A stretch of DNA of 14,434 bases from Actinomycetes bacterium (GTDB taxonomy: Bacteria > Actinomycetota > Thermoleophilia > BMS3ABIN01): the NCBI GenBank assembly GCA_021790075.1, contig JAJYIN010000028.1:1-14434 (forward strand). Direction: 5' to 3'. The notes under the pieces are model-generated. The model did not search any database. It was not told the DNA's origin and worked only from the letters and a program-made list of their open reading frames with translations. Each line of letters starts with the position of its first letter. Positions within the stretch are counted from its first letter, which is position 1. The position numbers and the translations under genes were made by a program. Shown here piece after piece: positions 1 through 8,238 of this stretch.

Positions 1-233
1 CCGCCGGGAATCAGCAGCGCGTCAAAGTCCTCTTCCCTGACCTCGCCGATTAGCGCGTCCACAGGGACTACCGCGCCCCGCTTGCCCTTGACCCCGCGCC
101 TGTCGTCCTCGGACAGGCCTATGAGGGTAACGCTGACTCCGGCATTGCGCAAGGTGTCTACAGGCTGCAGGAGTTCCGAGTCTTCGAAACCGGGGCCGAC
201 CAGGACGGCCACTTTCTTGTCGGCTAAACTCAT
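1..233 (-). CDS. DJ-1/PfpI family protein (partial, N-terminal 77 codons)
   Basis: Reading the minus strand from ATG at 233 gives a protein beginning MSLADKKVAVLVGPGFEDSE, then LLQPVDTLRNAGVSVTLIG, and reaching DFDALLIPG at the window edge. This is the N-terminal half of a DJ-1/PfpI (class I glutamine amidotransferase-like) fold: beta strand, the conserved GFED/E loop, the helix with a P-V-D-x-L pattern, and the strand ending in IPGG that precedes the nucleophile elbow. The elbow cysteine lies outside the window, so catalysis cannot be judged. Family members include deglycases, chaperones and intracellular proteases. A strong Shine-Dalgarno sequence (AAAGGAGG, revcomp of 238-245) sits just before the ATG and fixes the start. 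Transcribed divergently from everything else here. The family is clear; the exact role is not. Confidence 0.88.
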   Translation of the reverse strand, partial: MSLADKKVAVLVGPGFEDSELLQPVDTLRNAGVSVTLIGLSEDDRRGVKGKRGAVVPVDALIGEVREEDFDALLIPG

Positions 234-739
234 GGCTCCTCCTTTGAAGTGATACTAAATGAATGTAGCCGCACACCCCCGAAATTAAACAGAGAATCAC
301 TTTCGTGAGGGCGCACGCGATGGCCACGGCGGCCCGAGAAAAAAATCAGACCCTCCCCGGAGTGAAATACAACCAAAGGTGGATTTAATTCTCAGTCATA
401 TTTGCTAGGTTGCTCCTGCCTGGCTGCCTGGTTGTCAAACAACGGGGAAGGAGGATGGTTCCGAAGGGAGAGGGGCTAGTGGCGATGGAAACTGGATTGT
501 GAAAGCGAGGAGCGATGTGGAAGCGGATGAGTGGATGGCGTGCTGGCCATCGTTGGGCTGGGCAATGGCAGGTGAAAACAGGAAGGGCCGGTTCCAGGGG
601 AGGCGGCGCCGTCCGGAGGGCCGGGGTTTGCGGCGCCTTGCGCATGGAAGAAGCTTATGGCGCCTTGCGGATGAAAGAGGCTGGCGGCGCATTATGCATA
701 TCGGAGGGTGATGGCGCCTGCCGGTCGGCATCCAGAGTT
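234..739. other. Divergent intergenic region (506 bases)
   Basis: No convincing gene in this stretch. Open frames on both strands across 385-731 are Arg/Pro/Gly-rich translations of GC-rich DNA and match no family I know. The left part (about 241-330) should hold the promoter of the DJ-1-like gene, but I see no clear -35/-10 pair. An AAGGAGG at 448-454 abuts an ATG at 455 that opens only a 15-codon frame. The right part (605-739) is a degenerate 27-bp tandem repeat, listed separately. No tRNA-like or riboswitch-like structure was recognised. Confidence 0.6.
605..739 (+). repeat. Degenerate 27-bp tandem repeat, five copies
   Basis: Copies start at 605, 632, 659, 686 and 713, each opening with GGCGC(C/A). 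Copies 2 and 3 share about 21 of 27 positions (GGCGCCTTGCG, then ATG, then AAGA and GCT); copies 1 and 4 match at about 17-18 of 27; copy 5 is the most decayed. Because the period is a multiple of three, the forward frame that runs into the downstream gene reads a 9-residue repeat (GALRMEEAY, GALRMKEAG, GALCISEGD). The array ends at the proposed start codon of the propeller gene. It could be an untranslated leader or, less likely, an unusual N-terminal extension. Confidence 0.7.
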
Positions 740-2152
740 ATGTGTAATAGTAAACTAAGGCTAAAGCTTATCCTTACTGTTACGGCTCTGACAACGTTAA
801 TTTGCTGGTACTTTCCAGGTGAATCCCGGGCAGACGCCGCTCTTCCCTGGAATGTTATCGAGACGAATGTGTATTCGGGGCCTGGAGACCAGGTTTCTCC
901 GGCGATGGAAGACGCTTCGGTGGTTTTTCAGGACAGGACGGTTCCGGGGCAGGAACGGCTGCTGAGGAAGGAACTGGCGGGAGGGGCAGCGGTTGAGGTG
1001 CTGGCTGATACAGGCTTTCTGGCTGGCCCGGCCGCCGGCGGGGGCTATCTCGCGTGGCAGAACTCGTCGTCGGAGGCTTGCGAGCGGCCGTTCGCCGCAG
1101 GGGAGGACCACTGCCTGGCGGTTTCTCCAGCTCAGATGCTGGCCGTCTCCGGAGGTAAAGCCGTAATCAGCGAGAAAGGCAACAGCACCATCCGGTTGAT
1201 TGACTTCGAGGTAGGGCGGAGCCGTATGCTCGACAGTTACGCCACTCCGGGAATGCGATACGACCCTGACATCGACGGCAACAACGTCGTGTGGGTGAAG
1301 GAGCGCGGCTATGCCGGCAAGTACCATGAGCCGGTCATTGTAGCGTATGACCTGGGCACGGACACGAGCAGTTACCTCACCGGGCTGGGCGGCGGCCAGT
1401 CGTCCACGGGCGGCAGCAAATACCAGCGCCGCCACCCCGACATTAGCAACGGCAGGGTAGTATATCAACAGAAACTCAACGAGTCCGGGGAGCAGTGGGA
1501 CATCTATCTTGCCGATCCTCCGGGCTTCGGCACACCGCTCGTCGAAGCGCCTGGCGACCAGGTCAATCCTTCACTGGATGGAAACCTGGTCGTTTACCAG
1601 GACAACCGTAACGGGCATGTTGACGGGACGGGCGCCTGGGTAGAAGAGTGGGATATCTATGTCAAGGATCTGGCAAGCGGTGTAGAGCAGCCTGTCTGTA
1701 CCGTGCCTGGGGATCAGATCAATCCGGTCATCAAGGGCAATACGGTTGTCTGGGAGGACAACCGGGGCGGCGACTGGGATATTTACGCAGCCACCATCAA
1801 GGCGGATCCCTCGGCCGAGCCCAGGCTGATCCTAACCCTGGACTCCGTGTTCTGGGGAAGCTATGCAGACTATCTGGACGGGCTGCTCAGCGTCAGGTAC
1901 GGCATTGGCAATGCGGGTAGCGGCGCGGCTCTGGAAGCGGAGATCGGCCGGGTCACCGTCAGTCCCTCAGAGGTGACCGTTGACAGTCTGCCGCAGCCGG
2001 CAGCGCTAATCGGGCCCGGTCAGACTGCCGGCATGGAAGTGCGATACCGCGTTCCCCGGCAGGTACGCTTTTTCAGGACGTCGCTTTTCGGCCATTGCCA
2101 TGACGAGGCCGGCACCGAGTTGTGGTTCCCCTTCGCTCCACCGGGCGATTGA
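740..2152 (+). CDS. Secreted beta-propeller-repeat (TolB-like) protein
   Basis: 470 aa from ATG 740. Residues 1-33 form a typical Sec signal peptide: basic start (K5, R7, K9), hydrophobic LILTVTALTTLI, cleavage after RADA. There is no lipobox before Cys22. The open frame extends upstream to 515, but that part is repeat-derived, so the start at the signal peptide is preferred although its Shine-Dalgarno is weak. The mature part (about 45-355) has roughly six to seven modules of the form GDQ-x-x-P-x-hydrophobic-x-G-x-x-VVW/Y-x-D followed by WDIY-x-x-D, clearest near nucleotides 884, 1428, 1551 and 1709. These resemble six- or seven-bladed propellers of the TolB/DPP-IV N-terminal type. The last ~110 residues look like a beta-sandwich (Ig/CARDB-like) domain; no sortase or membrane anchor follows. 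Substrate or partner is unknown; a surface or secreted binding protein is inferred. Confidence 0.75.
   Translation: MCNSKLRLKLILTVTALTTLICWYFPGESRADAALPWNVIETNVYSGPGDQVSPAMEDASVVFQDRTVPGQERLLRKELAGGAAVEVLADTGFLAGPAAGGGYLAWQNSSSEACERPFAAGEDHCLAVSPAQMLAVSGGKAVISEKGNSTIRLIDFEVGRSRMLDSYATPGMRYDPDIDGNNVVWVKERGYAGKYHEPVIVAYDLGTDTSSYLTGLGGGQSSTGGSKYQRRHPDISNGRVVYQQKLNESGEQWDIYLADPPGFGTPLVEAPGDQVNPSLDGNLVVYQDNRNGHVDGTGAWVEEWDIYVKDLASGVEQPVCTVPGDQINPVIKGNTVVWEDNRGGDWDIYAATIKADPSAEPRLILTLDSVFWGSYADYLDGLLSVRYGIGNAGSGAALEAEIGRVTVSPSEVTVDSLPQPAALIGPGQTAGMEVRYRVPRQVRFFRTSLFGHCHDEAGTELWFPFAPPGD
1550..1795 (+). repeat. Internal propeller-blade repeat, two best-conserved copies
   Basis: Two successive blades start near 1550 and 1706, about 156 bases (52 residues) apart. 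Each opens with CCTGG-GA-CAG, encoding GDQ(V/I)NP, and continues with GN(L/T)VV(Y/W)xDNR and WDIY. A third related opening lies at 881 (GDQVSP). The similarity is clearer in protein than in DNA, as expected for old domain duplication. Confidence 0.6.
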
Positions 2153-2171
2153 TGAATTGACCAAGTAGACA

Positions 2172-2208
2172 CCCGGCCGGCGGCCGCGGCCGCCGGCCTC
2201 CCCTTTTT
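2172..2208 (+). terminator. Intrinsic terminator after the propeller gene
   Basis: A perfect 24-base palindrome at 2175-2198 gives a 10-bp all-GC stem (arm GGCCGGCGGC) closed by a CGCG loop. It is followed after TCCCC by five Ts (2204-2208). It lies 20 bases past the stop codon, where a Rho-independent terminator is expected. Confidence 0.8.
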
Positions 2209-2300
2209 ACTCGAGCAGCACTCTGTTACAGTCCTGAAAAGGTTCAAAGGCTCCTGTCCCGACCGTGGATGAACGGCGGGATCAGGCGGACTGAATCCCA

Positions 2301-2999
2301 TTGCTGCCGCTCAGGGACAACATACCGACCGACAGGTTCCCCCTGGTCACGGTATCGTTGATATTCATCAACGTTGCCGTGTTCTTATATGAGCTCACTT
2401 TAGGGCAGGCGCAGCTGAACCAGTTTTTCTACGAGTACGGGATGACCCCATATGAGGTCGTCCATGGGATTTCACTGCACCCCCGGGGCAGCCTGCCGGT
2501 CTTCGCGACGCTGATCACCTCCATGTTTGTGCACAGCGGGTGGCTGCATATCGGCGGCAACATGCTGTTCCTGTGGATTTTCGGCAACAATGTGGAGGAT
2601 TCCATGGGGCGGGGGCGGTTCATCGCCTTCTTCTTCATGTGCGGCCTGGTGGCCGGTTTTGCCCAGATCGTGGTCAGCCCGGAGTCGTCGGTTCCCAACA
2701 TCGGCGCCAGCGGCGCCATCGCCGGGGTCCTGGGCGGTTACCTGCTGCTATTCCCCCGGGCCCGCGTGCTCACGCTCATCCTTCCCATTTTTCTGTTTGA
2801 GCTTCCGGCGGTAGTGGTCCTGGTCTACTGGATTTTCATCCAGGTGTTCTCAGGCGCGTTAAACCTGACCGCCGGCCAGGCCGGCGGCGGCGGCGTTGCC
2901 TATTTCGCTCACATCGGCGGGTTTCTCACAGGGCTGGTCACGATCAAATTGTTTACTTATGGAAAGTACGCGGTTCACATCAAAAGGAGGCACATGTAG
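2301..2999 (+). CDS. Rhomboid family intramembrane serine protease
   Basis: 232 aa. Rhomboids cleave transmembrane segments of other membrane proteins using a Ser/His dyad buried in the bilayer. Seen here: the usual opening MLPLRDNIPT followed by the first membrane segment (about 15-34), HIGGNMLFLWIFGNN (83-97), the catalytic motif GASG with Ser137, and the catalytic His204 in AHIGGFLTG of the last helix. Six or so hydrophobic segments fit the bacterial form. The start is TTG 2301, chosen because (M)LPLRD matches the family N-terminus; the upstream Shine-Dalgarno is poor. Length is normal. It stands alone between a terminator upstream and a likely weak terminator and promoter downstream, so it is probably not part of the rimP operon. 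Substrate unknown. Confidence 0.93.
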   Translation: MLPLRDNIPTDRFPLVTVSLIFINVAVFLYELTLGQAQLNQFFYEYGMTPYEVVHGISLHPRGSLPVFATLITSMFVHSGWLHIGGNMLFLWIFGNNVEDSMGRGRFIAFFFMCGLVAGFAQIVVSPESSVPNIGASGAIAGVLGGYLLLFPRARVLTLILPIFLFELPAVVVLVYWIFIQVFSGALNLTAGQAGGGGVAYFAHIGGFLTGLVTIKLFTYGKYAVHIKRRHM

Positions 3000-3028
3000 G
3001 ACGGCTTGCAAAGCCTTCCAAAGGCAAT

Positions 3029-3056
3029 TAAAATCCCTTTATTTGGTGGGATTTTA
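3029..3056 (+). terminator. Possible weak terminator after rhomboid gene
   Basis: Inverted repeat TAAAATCCC (3029-3037) and GGGATTTTA (3048-3056) with a 10-base AT-rich loop, 30 bases past the rhomboid stop. The 3' arm supplies a short U-run, and the structure is nearly symmetric, so it could act in both directions. AT-rich stems of this sort terminate weakly; this call rests on position and symmetry only. Confidence 0.4.
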
Positions 3057-3092
3057 TCGCAACGGAACTCCCGGCAGCATGCCTGTCCTTAC

Positions 3093-3122
3093 TTGCGGGT
3101 CGTTTCGGCCGTGTGATATAAT
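3093..3122 (+). promoter_or_regulatory. Sigma-70-type promoter for the rimP-nusA operon
   Basis: A perfect TATAAT (3117-3122) is preceded by TG one base upstream (extended -10, TGATATAAT) and by TTGCGG (3093-3098) at an 18-base spacing. Transcription would start near 3129, giving a leader of about 46 bases to the TTG at 3175 that contains the hairpin at 3151-3167. This is the best promoter match I see in the window, and it lies where the large operon should begin. Confidence 0.65.
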
Positions 3123-3147
3123 TCCCCTAAACTGCGAGGTACCTATC

Positions 3148-3172
3148 GGAGTGGGTTTGTAACCCACTTTTT
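3148..3172 (+). promoter_or_regulatory. Terminator-like hairpin in the rimP leader (possible attenuator)
   Basis: GTGGGTT (3151-3157), loop TGT, AACCCAC (3161-3167), then TTTTT (3168-3172): the layout of a small intrinsic terminator. It sits directly before the proposed rimP start at 3175. The only Shine-Dalgarno-like GGAG (3148-3151) is at its 5' edge. A folded stem would bring GGAG within about 7 bases of the TTG, so the element could affect translation as well as termination. I recall similar GTGGG/CCCAC hairpins before rimP in other Gram-positive bacteria; that should be confirmed. Confidence 0.6.
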
Positions 3173-3174
3173 AT

Positions 3175-3669
3175 TTGCTTCCTGCAGTGGACAGAGACGC
3201 GATAATTGCGGACGTGGAGCAGACGCTCGCGGCTGATATGCCGGACGTCGAAGTCGTTGACGTAGAGGTCGGCGGGGCCGGTGGCAACCGCATTTTGCGG
3301 GTGTTCATCGACCATCCCGAGGGCGTCAACCATGATTTATGCATGCGGGTGACCGGCCTGCTGAGCCGCTACCTGCAAGACCATGCGGTCGAGGTTTCCT
3401 CGCCGGGTCTGGAAAGGCGGCTGCGCAAGCCAGAGCACTTTCAGGCAGCCGCGGGAAAAAAGATCAATGTCAGAACTTTTGGTCCGGTGGAAGGAAGCCG
3501 AAACTTCACCGGTTTTTTAATCTCGGCAAACGGCCGGGAGATTATCCTGGACGAGGAGGGGCGCAGAATCACAATCCCTCTTGACCAGGTTGCCCGGGCG
3601 CGTACGGTTTTTGAATTCGGCCAACAGGGCTTGCCCAAGAGCCGCCAAACGAAAAAGAAGCGGCGTTAG
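3175..3669 (+). CDS. rimP: Ribosome maturation factor RimP
   Basis: 164 aa from TTG 3175; GTG 3187 is the alternative (160 aa) and neither has an ordinary Shine-Dalgarno. RimP binds the free 30S subunit and assists its late maturation. The N-terminal alpha/beta domain (about 6-78) carries RVFIDHPEGVNHDLCMRVT and the diagnostic SSPGLERRL (75-83). The C-terminal Sm-like domain (about 88-155) includes NFTGFLISANGREIILDEEG and a basic tail ending KKKRR. The linker before SSPG looks a few residues shorter than usual. First gene of the operon, followed by nusA 40 bases downstream, the classic rimP-nusA pairing. Confidence 0.93.
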   Translation: MLPAVDRDAIIADVEQTLAADMPDVEVVDVEVGGAGGNRILRVFIDHPEGVNHDLCMRVTGLLSRYLQDHAVEVSSPGLERRLRKPEHFQAAAGKKINVRTFGPVEGSRNFTGFLISANGREIILDEEGRRITIPLDQVARARTVFEFGQQGLPKSRQTKKKRR

Positions 3670-3709
3670 GAAAGACGGCCGGCCAGCCAGATTGATTAAA
3701 GGAGTCGAA

Positions 3710-5197
<1,488 letters not shown>

Positions 5198-5199
5198 CT

Positions 5200-5487
5200 T
5201 TGGCCCGCCGGGGCCACGTACCTTTCCGCCTGTGCGCGGGCTGCGGCCGCCGGGTTGCCAAACGGGAACTGGTCCGCTTTACTGTGCAGGGTGACGGCCG
5301 CGAGGTAGTCCTCGACCGGGAGGGCGCCCGGGCCGGGCGCGGGGCGTATCTTTGCGCCAGCTTTAGTTGTTTCGAGCAGGCCCTGAAAAAGAAATCCCTG
5401 CTCAGGAGGTTAAGAGCCGCTGCTGTGACCCCCGATTTGAAGGAAGACTTCATGCGCCTGCTTGAAAACGCAGGCAAGAAAGAATAA
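5200..5487 (+). CDS. rnpM: RNase P modulator RnpM (YlxR family)
   Basis: 95 aa from TTG 5200, two bases after the nusA stop. YlxR, renamed RnpM in Bacillus subtilis, binds RNase P RNA and modulates its activity. The family pattern is clear: R-L-C-A-G-C (C12, C15), K-R-E-L-V-R-F, a V-x-L-D-R strand, GRGAYLC (46-52) with C57 five residues on, then the basic LKKKSLLRRLR helix. It sits between nusA and infB as in most Gram-positive bacteria. No other in-frame start gives a better N-terminus; the gene is probably translated by coupling from nusA. Confidence 0.92.
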   Translation: MARRGHVPFRLCAGCGRRVAKRELVRFTVQGDGREVVLDREGARAGRGAYLCASFSCFEQALKKKSLLRRLRAAAVTPDLKEDFMRLLENAGKKE

Positions 5488-5496
5488 ACAAAGACA

Positions 5497-7599
5497 ATGG
5501 CCAAGAAACGAGTATACGAAATAGCCAAGGAACACAACCTGACCAGCGCCCAGGTGGTCAAGAAGCTTCAGGCTGCCGGCATCGAGGTCAGCGGCAGCCT
5601 GGCCAGCGTGGAAGAGAACGAGGCCAGGAAAGCGCTGGCTCCCAAGAAGGTGCGCAAGGCGCCGGTGAAACCGGCGGCCGCATCGGCCACTGCCGGCAAG
5701 CGCCGCCGGGTCATCATTGACCCGAGCGCCGCCAAGCGGCGGAGCTTCGTACCTTCCGGCCGCCATCAGCGGGTCCGGCACAAGAACAGCAAACGGGAAC
5801 AGGCCACGGCGGTTGCTGAGCGCCATATGAAGGAGGCGCCGTCGCCGGATACGGTCGTCAAGGTTAATTCCGGCGCCACCGTCAAGGAGCTTTCGGGGCT
5901 GCTGGGCGCCTCCACTGCGGACATCATGAAACGGCTGATGAGTTACGGCGAGATGGCCACCATCACCCAGTCCCTGAGCGACGAGGCTATCAGCACCCTG
6001 GCGGACGACATGGACCGCAAGGTCGAGATTGTCCACGCCCGGGAGGAGGAGGAAGAGCTCAAATTCGAGGACAGGCCTGAAGACCTGGTGCCCCGGGCGC
6101 CCGTGGTCACCATCATGGGCCATGTCGACCACGGCAAGACGTCCCTGCTGGACGCTATCCGCGAGACCGAAGTCACTGCTACCGAAGTGGGCGGCATCAC
6201 CCAGCACATCGGCGCCTACCAGGTGGAGCACAGCGGCAAGAAGATCACCTTCCTGGACACTCCCGGCCACGAGGCTTTCACCGCCATGCGCGCCCGCGGC
6301 GCCAAGGTGACCGACGTAGCCGTGCTGGTGGTGGCCGCTGATGACGGCGTCATGCCGCAGACGGTGGAGGCAATCGACCATTCCAAGGCGGCGGGCGTTC
6401 CGGTCGTGGTCGCCGTGAACAAGATCGACAAGCCCGAGGCCAATCCTGACCGGGTGCGCCAGGAGCTTTCCGAGCGCGCCATTATCCCGGAGGAGTGGGG
6501 CGGCGATACCGTTTTCGTTGATGTCAGCGCCAAGAAGCGCATCGGCCTCGAGTCCCTCATGGAGATGATCCTGCTGGTGGCCGAGGTGCAGGAGCTCAAG
6601 GCCAATCCCAACGCCCGCGCCAGCGGCGTGGTGATCGAGTCCAAACTCGACCCCGGCCGCGGCGTGGTGGCGACCGTCCTCATCGAGCGGGGCACCATGC
6701 ACGTTGGGGACGCCATCGTCGCCGGTCCGGCGGCAGGCAAGGTGAAGGCGATGAATGATTTCCGCGGCCGGCCCCTCAAGGAGGCAGGCCCCTCGGCGCC
6801 GGTGGAGATCCTCGGTTTCGATTCCATTCCGCAGGCAGGCGAGCTCTGCCGCGTCGTGGAGGACGAACGCCGGGCCCGGGTGCTGGCGACCCGGCGTTCC
6901 GACCGGCTCAAGGCCGAGCTGCTGGCCAAGAAGGGCCGCGGCCTTACGCTCGATGACGTTTTCGCCAAGATCAAGGAAGGCGAGGTCAAGGACCTCAACC
7001 TGATCATCAAGGCGGACGTCGCCGGCTCGGTGGAGGCGCTCGTGGACGCGCTGGGCCAGGTCAAACACGAGGAAGTAAAGATAAACATAATCCATACCGG
7101 AGTGGGCGGCATCAACGAGTCCGACGTCATGCTGGCGGCCGCTTCCCAGGCGATCGTCATCGGTTTCAACGTAAGGCCAAACGCCGCCGCCAAGACAGTG
7201 GCCGACATGGAAGGCGTCGACGTTCGCACCTACGGCGTCATCTACAAAGTGATAGAAGACGTCAAGTCCGCACTGATCGGCATGCTGGCGCCCACTTACG
7301 TGGAGGAAGAGCTGGGCGAAGCCGAGATCAGGGAGGTGTTCAAGGCCTCCAAGCTGGGCAATATCGCCGGTTGCTATGTCACCCGTGGCAAGGTCCCCCG
7401 CAACGCCCAGGTGCGGGTGGTGCGGGAAGGCACCGTGGTCTACGACGGCAAACTGGCCTCGCTGCACCGGTTCAAGGAAGACGTCCGCGAAGTGGAGGAA
7501 GGTTATGAGTGCGGTATCCTCCTGGAAGACTTCAACGACATTAAGGAAGGCGACGTCCTTGAGTTCTATGAGACGAAAGAAGTCAAGCCGAGCAGCTGA
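5497..7599 (+). CDS. infB: Translation initiation factor IF-2
   Basis: 700 aa from ATG 5497, with no strong Shine-Dalgarno and a 9-base gap after rnpM. IF-2 is the GTPase that places initiator fMet-tRNA on the 30S subunit and promotes subunit joining. Seen: an IF2-N module (1-47, MAKKRVYEIAKEHNLTSAQV), a short basic linker, a second IF2-N module (about 128-180), then the G domain with GHVDHGKT (208-215, P-loop), DTPGH (254-258), NKID (308-311) and VDVSAKK (G5). Beta-barrel domain II, domain III (about 490-590) and the fMet-tRNA-binding C-terminal barrel follow. The linker is short compared with the ~1000-residue Streptomyces IF-2, and overall length is close to Bacillus. Complete. Confidence 0.97.
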   Translation: MAKKRVYEIAKEHNLTSAQVVKKLQAAGIEVSGSLASVEENEARKALAPKKVRKAPVKPAAASATAGKRRRVIIDPSAAKRRSFVPSGRHQRVRHKNSKREQATAVAERHMKEAPSPDTVVKVNSGATVKELSGLLGASTADIMKRLMSYGEMATITQSLSDEAISTLADDMDRKVEIVHAREEEEELKFEDRPEDLVPRAPVVTIMGHVDHGKTSLLDAIRETEVTATEVGGITQHIGAYQVEHSGKKITFLDTPGHEAFTAMRARGAKVTDVAVLVVAADDGVMPQTVEAIDHSKAAGVPVVVAVNKIDKPEANPDRVRQELSERAIIPEEWGGDTVFVDVSAKKRIGLESLMEMILLVAEVQELKANPNARASGVVIESKLDPGRGVVATVLIERGTMHVGDAIVAGPAAGKVKAMNDFRGRPLKEAGPSAPVEILGFDSIPQAGELCRVVEDERRARVLATRRSDRLKAELLAKKGRGLTLDDVFAKIKEGEVKDLNLIIKADVAGSVEALVDALGQVKHEEVKINIIHTGVGGINESDVMLAAASQAIVIGFNVRPNAAAKTVADMEGVDVRTYGVIYKVIEDVKSALIGMLAPTYVEEELGEAEIREVFKASKLGNIAGCYVTRGKVPRNAQVRVVREGTVVYDGKLASLHRFKEDVREVEEGYECGILLEDFNDIKEGDVLEFYETKEVKPSS

Positions 7600-7894
7600 C
7601 GGTTATGTAGGAGTCCTGGCGGCTGACATCCACTTTCCCGAGAACGGCTCACTCAAGGACAAGCGTCAGTACCTGCGCAGCCTCAAGGCCAGCCTCTCAC
7701 GTAAGCTGGGCGCCTCCGTGGCCGAAGTCGGCTACCACGACCTCTGGCAGCGCTCCCGTATCATCCTTTCCCTCTGCGCCACTTCGCTCCCGGACACAGA
7801 ACGCGCCCTGGACATGGGTGTGCGCTACCTCGAGCAGCGGGATTTCCAGCTGATGGACGTCACCCGCGAGATCATCAAGGTGGAGGAATCCTGA
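7568..7894 (+). CDS. DUF503 family protein (YlxP-like)
   Basis: 108 aa. The start is placed at ATG 7568, inside the last 32 bases of infB; it gives a basic lead (MRRKKSSRAADG) before the conserved GVLAADIHFPENGSLKDKR, and no other ordinary start codon lies between. The family marks SLKDKRQYLRSLK and VAEVGYHDLWQRSRI (the DLWQR box) are intact. YlxP/DUF503 proteins are small alpha/beta proteins encoded between infB and rbfA in Firmicutes and Actinobacteria. The function is poorly defined; a link to ribosome or RNA metabolism is inferred from context only. The stop overlaps the rbfA start by one base (TGATG), implying translational coupling. Confidence 0.9.
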   Translation: MRRKKSSRAADGYVGVLAADIHFPENGSLKDKRQYLRSLKASLSRKLGASVAEVGYHDLWQRSRIILSLCATSLPDTERALDMGVRYLEQRDFQLMDVTREIIKVEES

Positions 7895-8238
7895 TGGCCG
7901 GTCAGAGGATGCGCCGTGTCAATGAAGCAGTCCGCGAGGTGCTCAGCGAAGCGATCGCTTCCGGCCTCAAGGATCCCCGTATCGGCTTCGTCACCGTGAC
8001 GTCTGTTGATACTTCTGCCGATTTGAGGTCAGCGAAGGTCTATGTCAGCGTCCTGGGAGACGAGCGGGAGCAGGAAGAGACGCTGCGCGGGCTGGAGCGT
8101 TCGCATGGCTACCTGCAATCACTCATCGGCCGCCAGCTGGGGCTGAAGCGCACCCCCCAGCTCACCTTCGTCCGTGATGAGAGCATCGAGCGCGGCCTCC
8201 GCATCGAGAAGCTGCTGAAAGAAATTGAATCCGAATAA
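7894..8238 (+). CDS. rbfA: Ribosome-binding factor A
   Basis: 114 aa from ATG 7894, preceded by GGAGG. RbfA is a small KH-like protein that binds the immature 30S subunit near the 5' end of 16S rRNA and is needed for its processing, notably in the cold. The family pattern is present: RMRRVNEAVREVLSEAI, L-K-D-P-R-I-G-F-V-T-V-T, D-L-R-S-A-K-V-Y-V-S-V-L, and the C-terminal LGLKRTPQLTFVRDESIERGLRIE. Length is typical. The last 14 bases overlap the proposed truB start. The nrnA (DHH phosphoesterase) gene often found between rbfA and truB is absent. Confidence 0.96.
   Translation: MAGQRMRRVNEAVREVLSEAIASGLKDPRIGFVTVTSVDTSADLRSAKVYVSVLGDEREQEETLRGLERSHGYLQSLIGRQLGLKRTPQLTFVRDESIERGLRIEKLLKEIESE

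Noticed and set aside
22..327. 101-codon minus-strand open frame over the left end
   Set aside because: It is out of frame with the DJ-1-like protein, which has clear family motifs, its own ATG at 233 and a strong ribosome binding site.
448..502. AAGGAGG followed by a 15-codon ATG frame
   Set aside because: The ATG directly abuts the Shine-Dalgarno-like run, leaving no usable spacing, and the peptide has no recognisable feature.
385..731. Overlapping minus-strand open frames before the propeller gene
   Set aside because: Arg/Pro-rich, no family pattern, no ribosome binding site; they arise from GC-rich DNA and the 27-bp repeat.
515..739. Upstream extension of the propeller gene to ATG 515
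   Set aside because: The extra 75 residues are repeat-derived and would bury a textbook signal peptide in the middle of the protein.
2896..3162. 88-codon plus-strand frame across the rhomboid end and rimP promoter
   Set aside because: Its first part is a shadow of the rhomboid gene and the rest crosses the hairpin, promoter and leader; no family resemblance.
3581..3709. N-terminal extension of NusA to ATG 3581
   Set aside because: It overlaps rimP in another frame; GTG 3710 has a good ribosome binding site and gives the normal NusA N-terminus.
5410..7467. 685-codon minus-strand open frame opposite infB
   Set aside because: The reverse complement of a highly conserved GC-rich gene; its His/Gly/Asp-rich sequence is typical of an antisense shadow.
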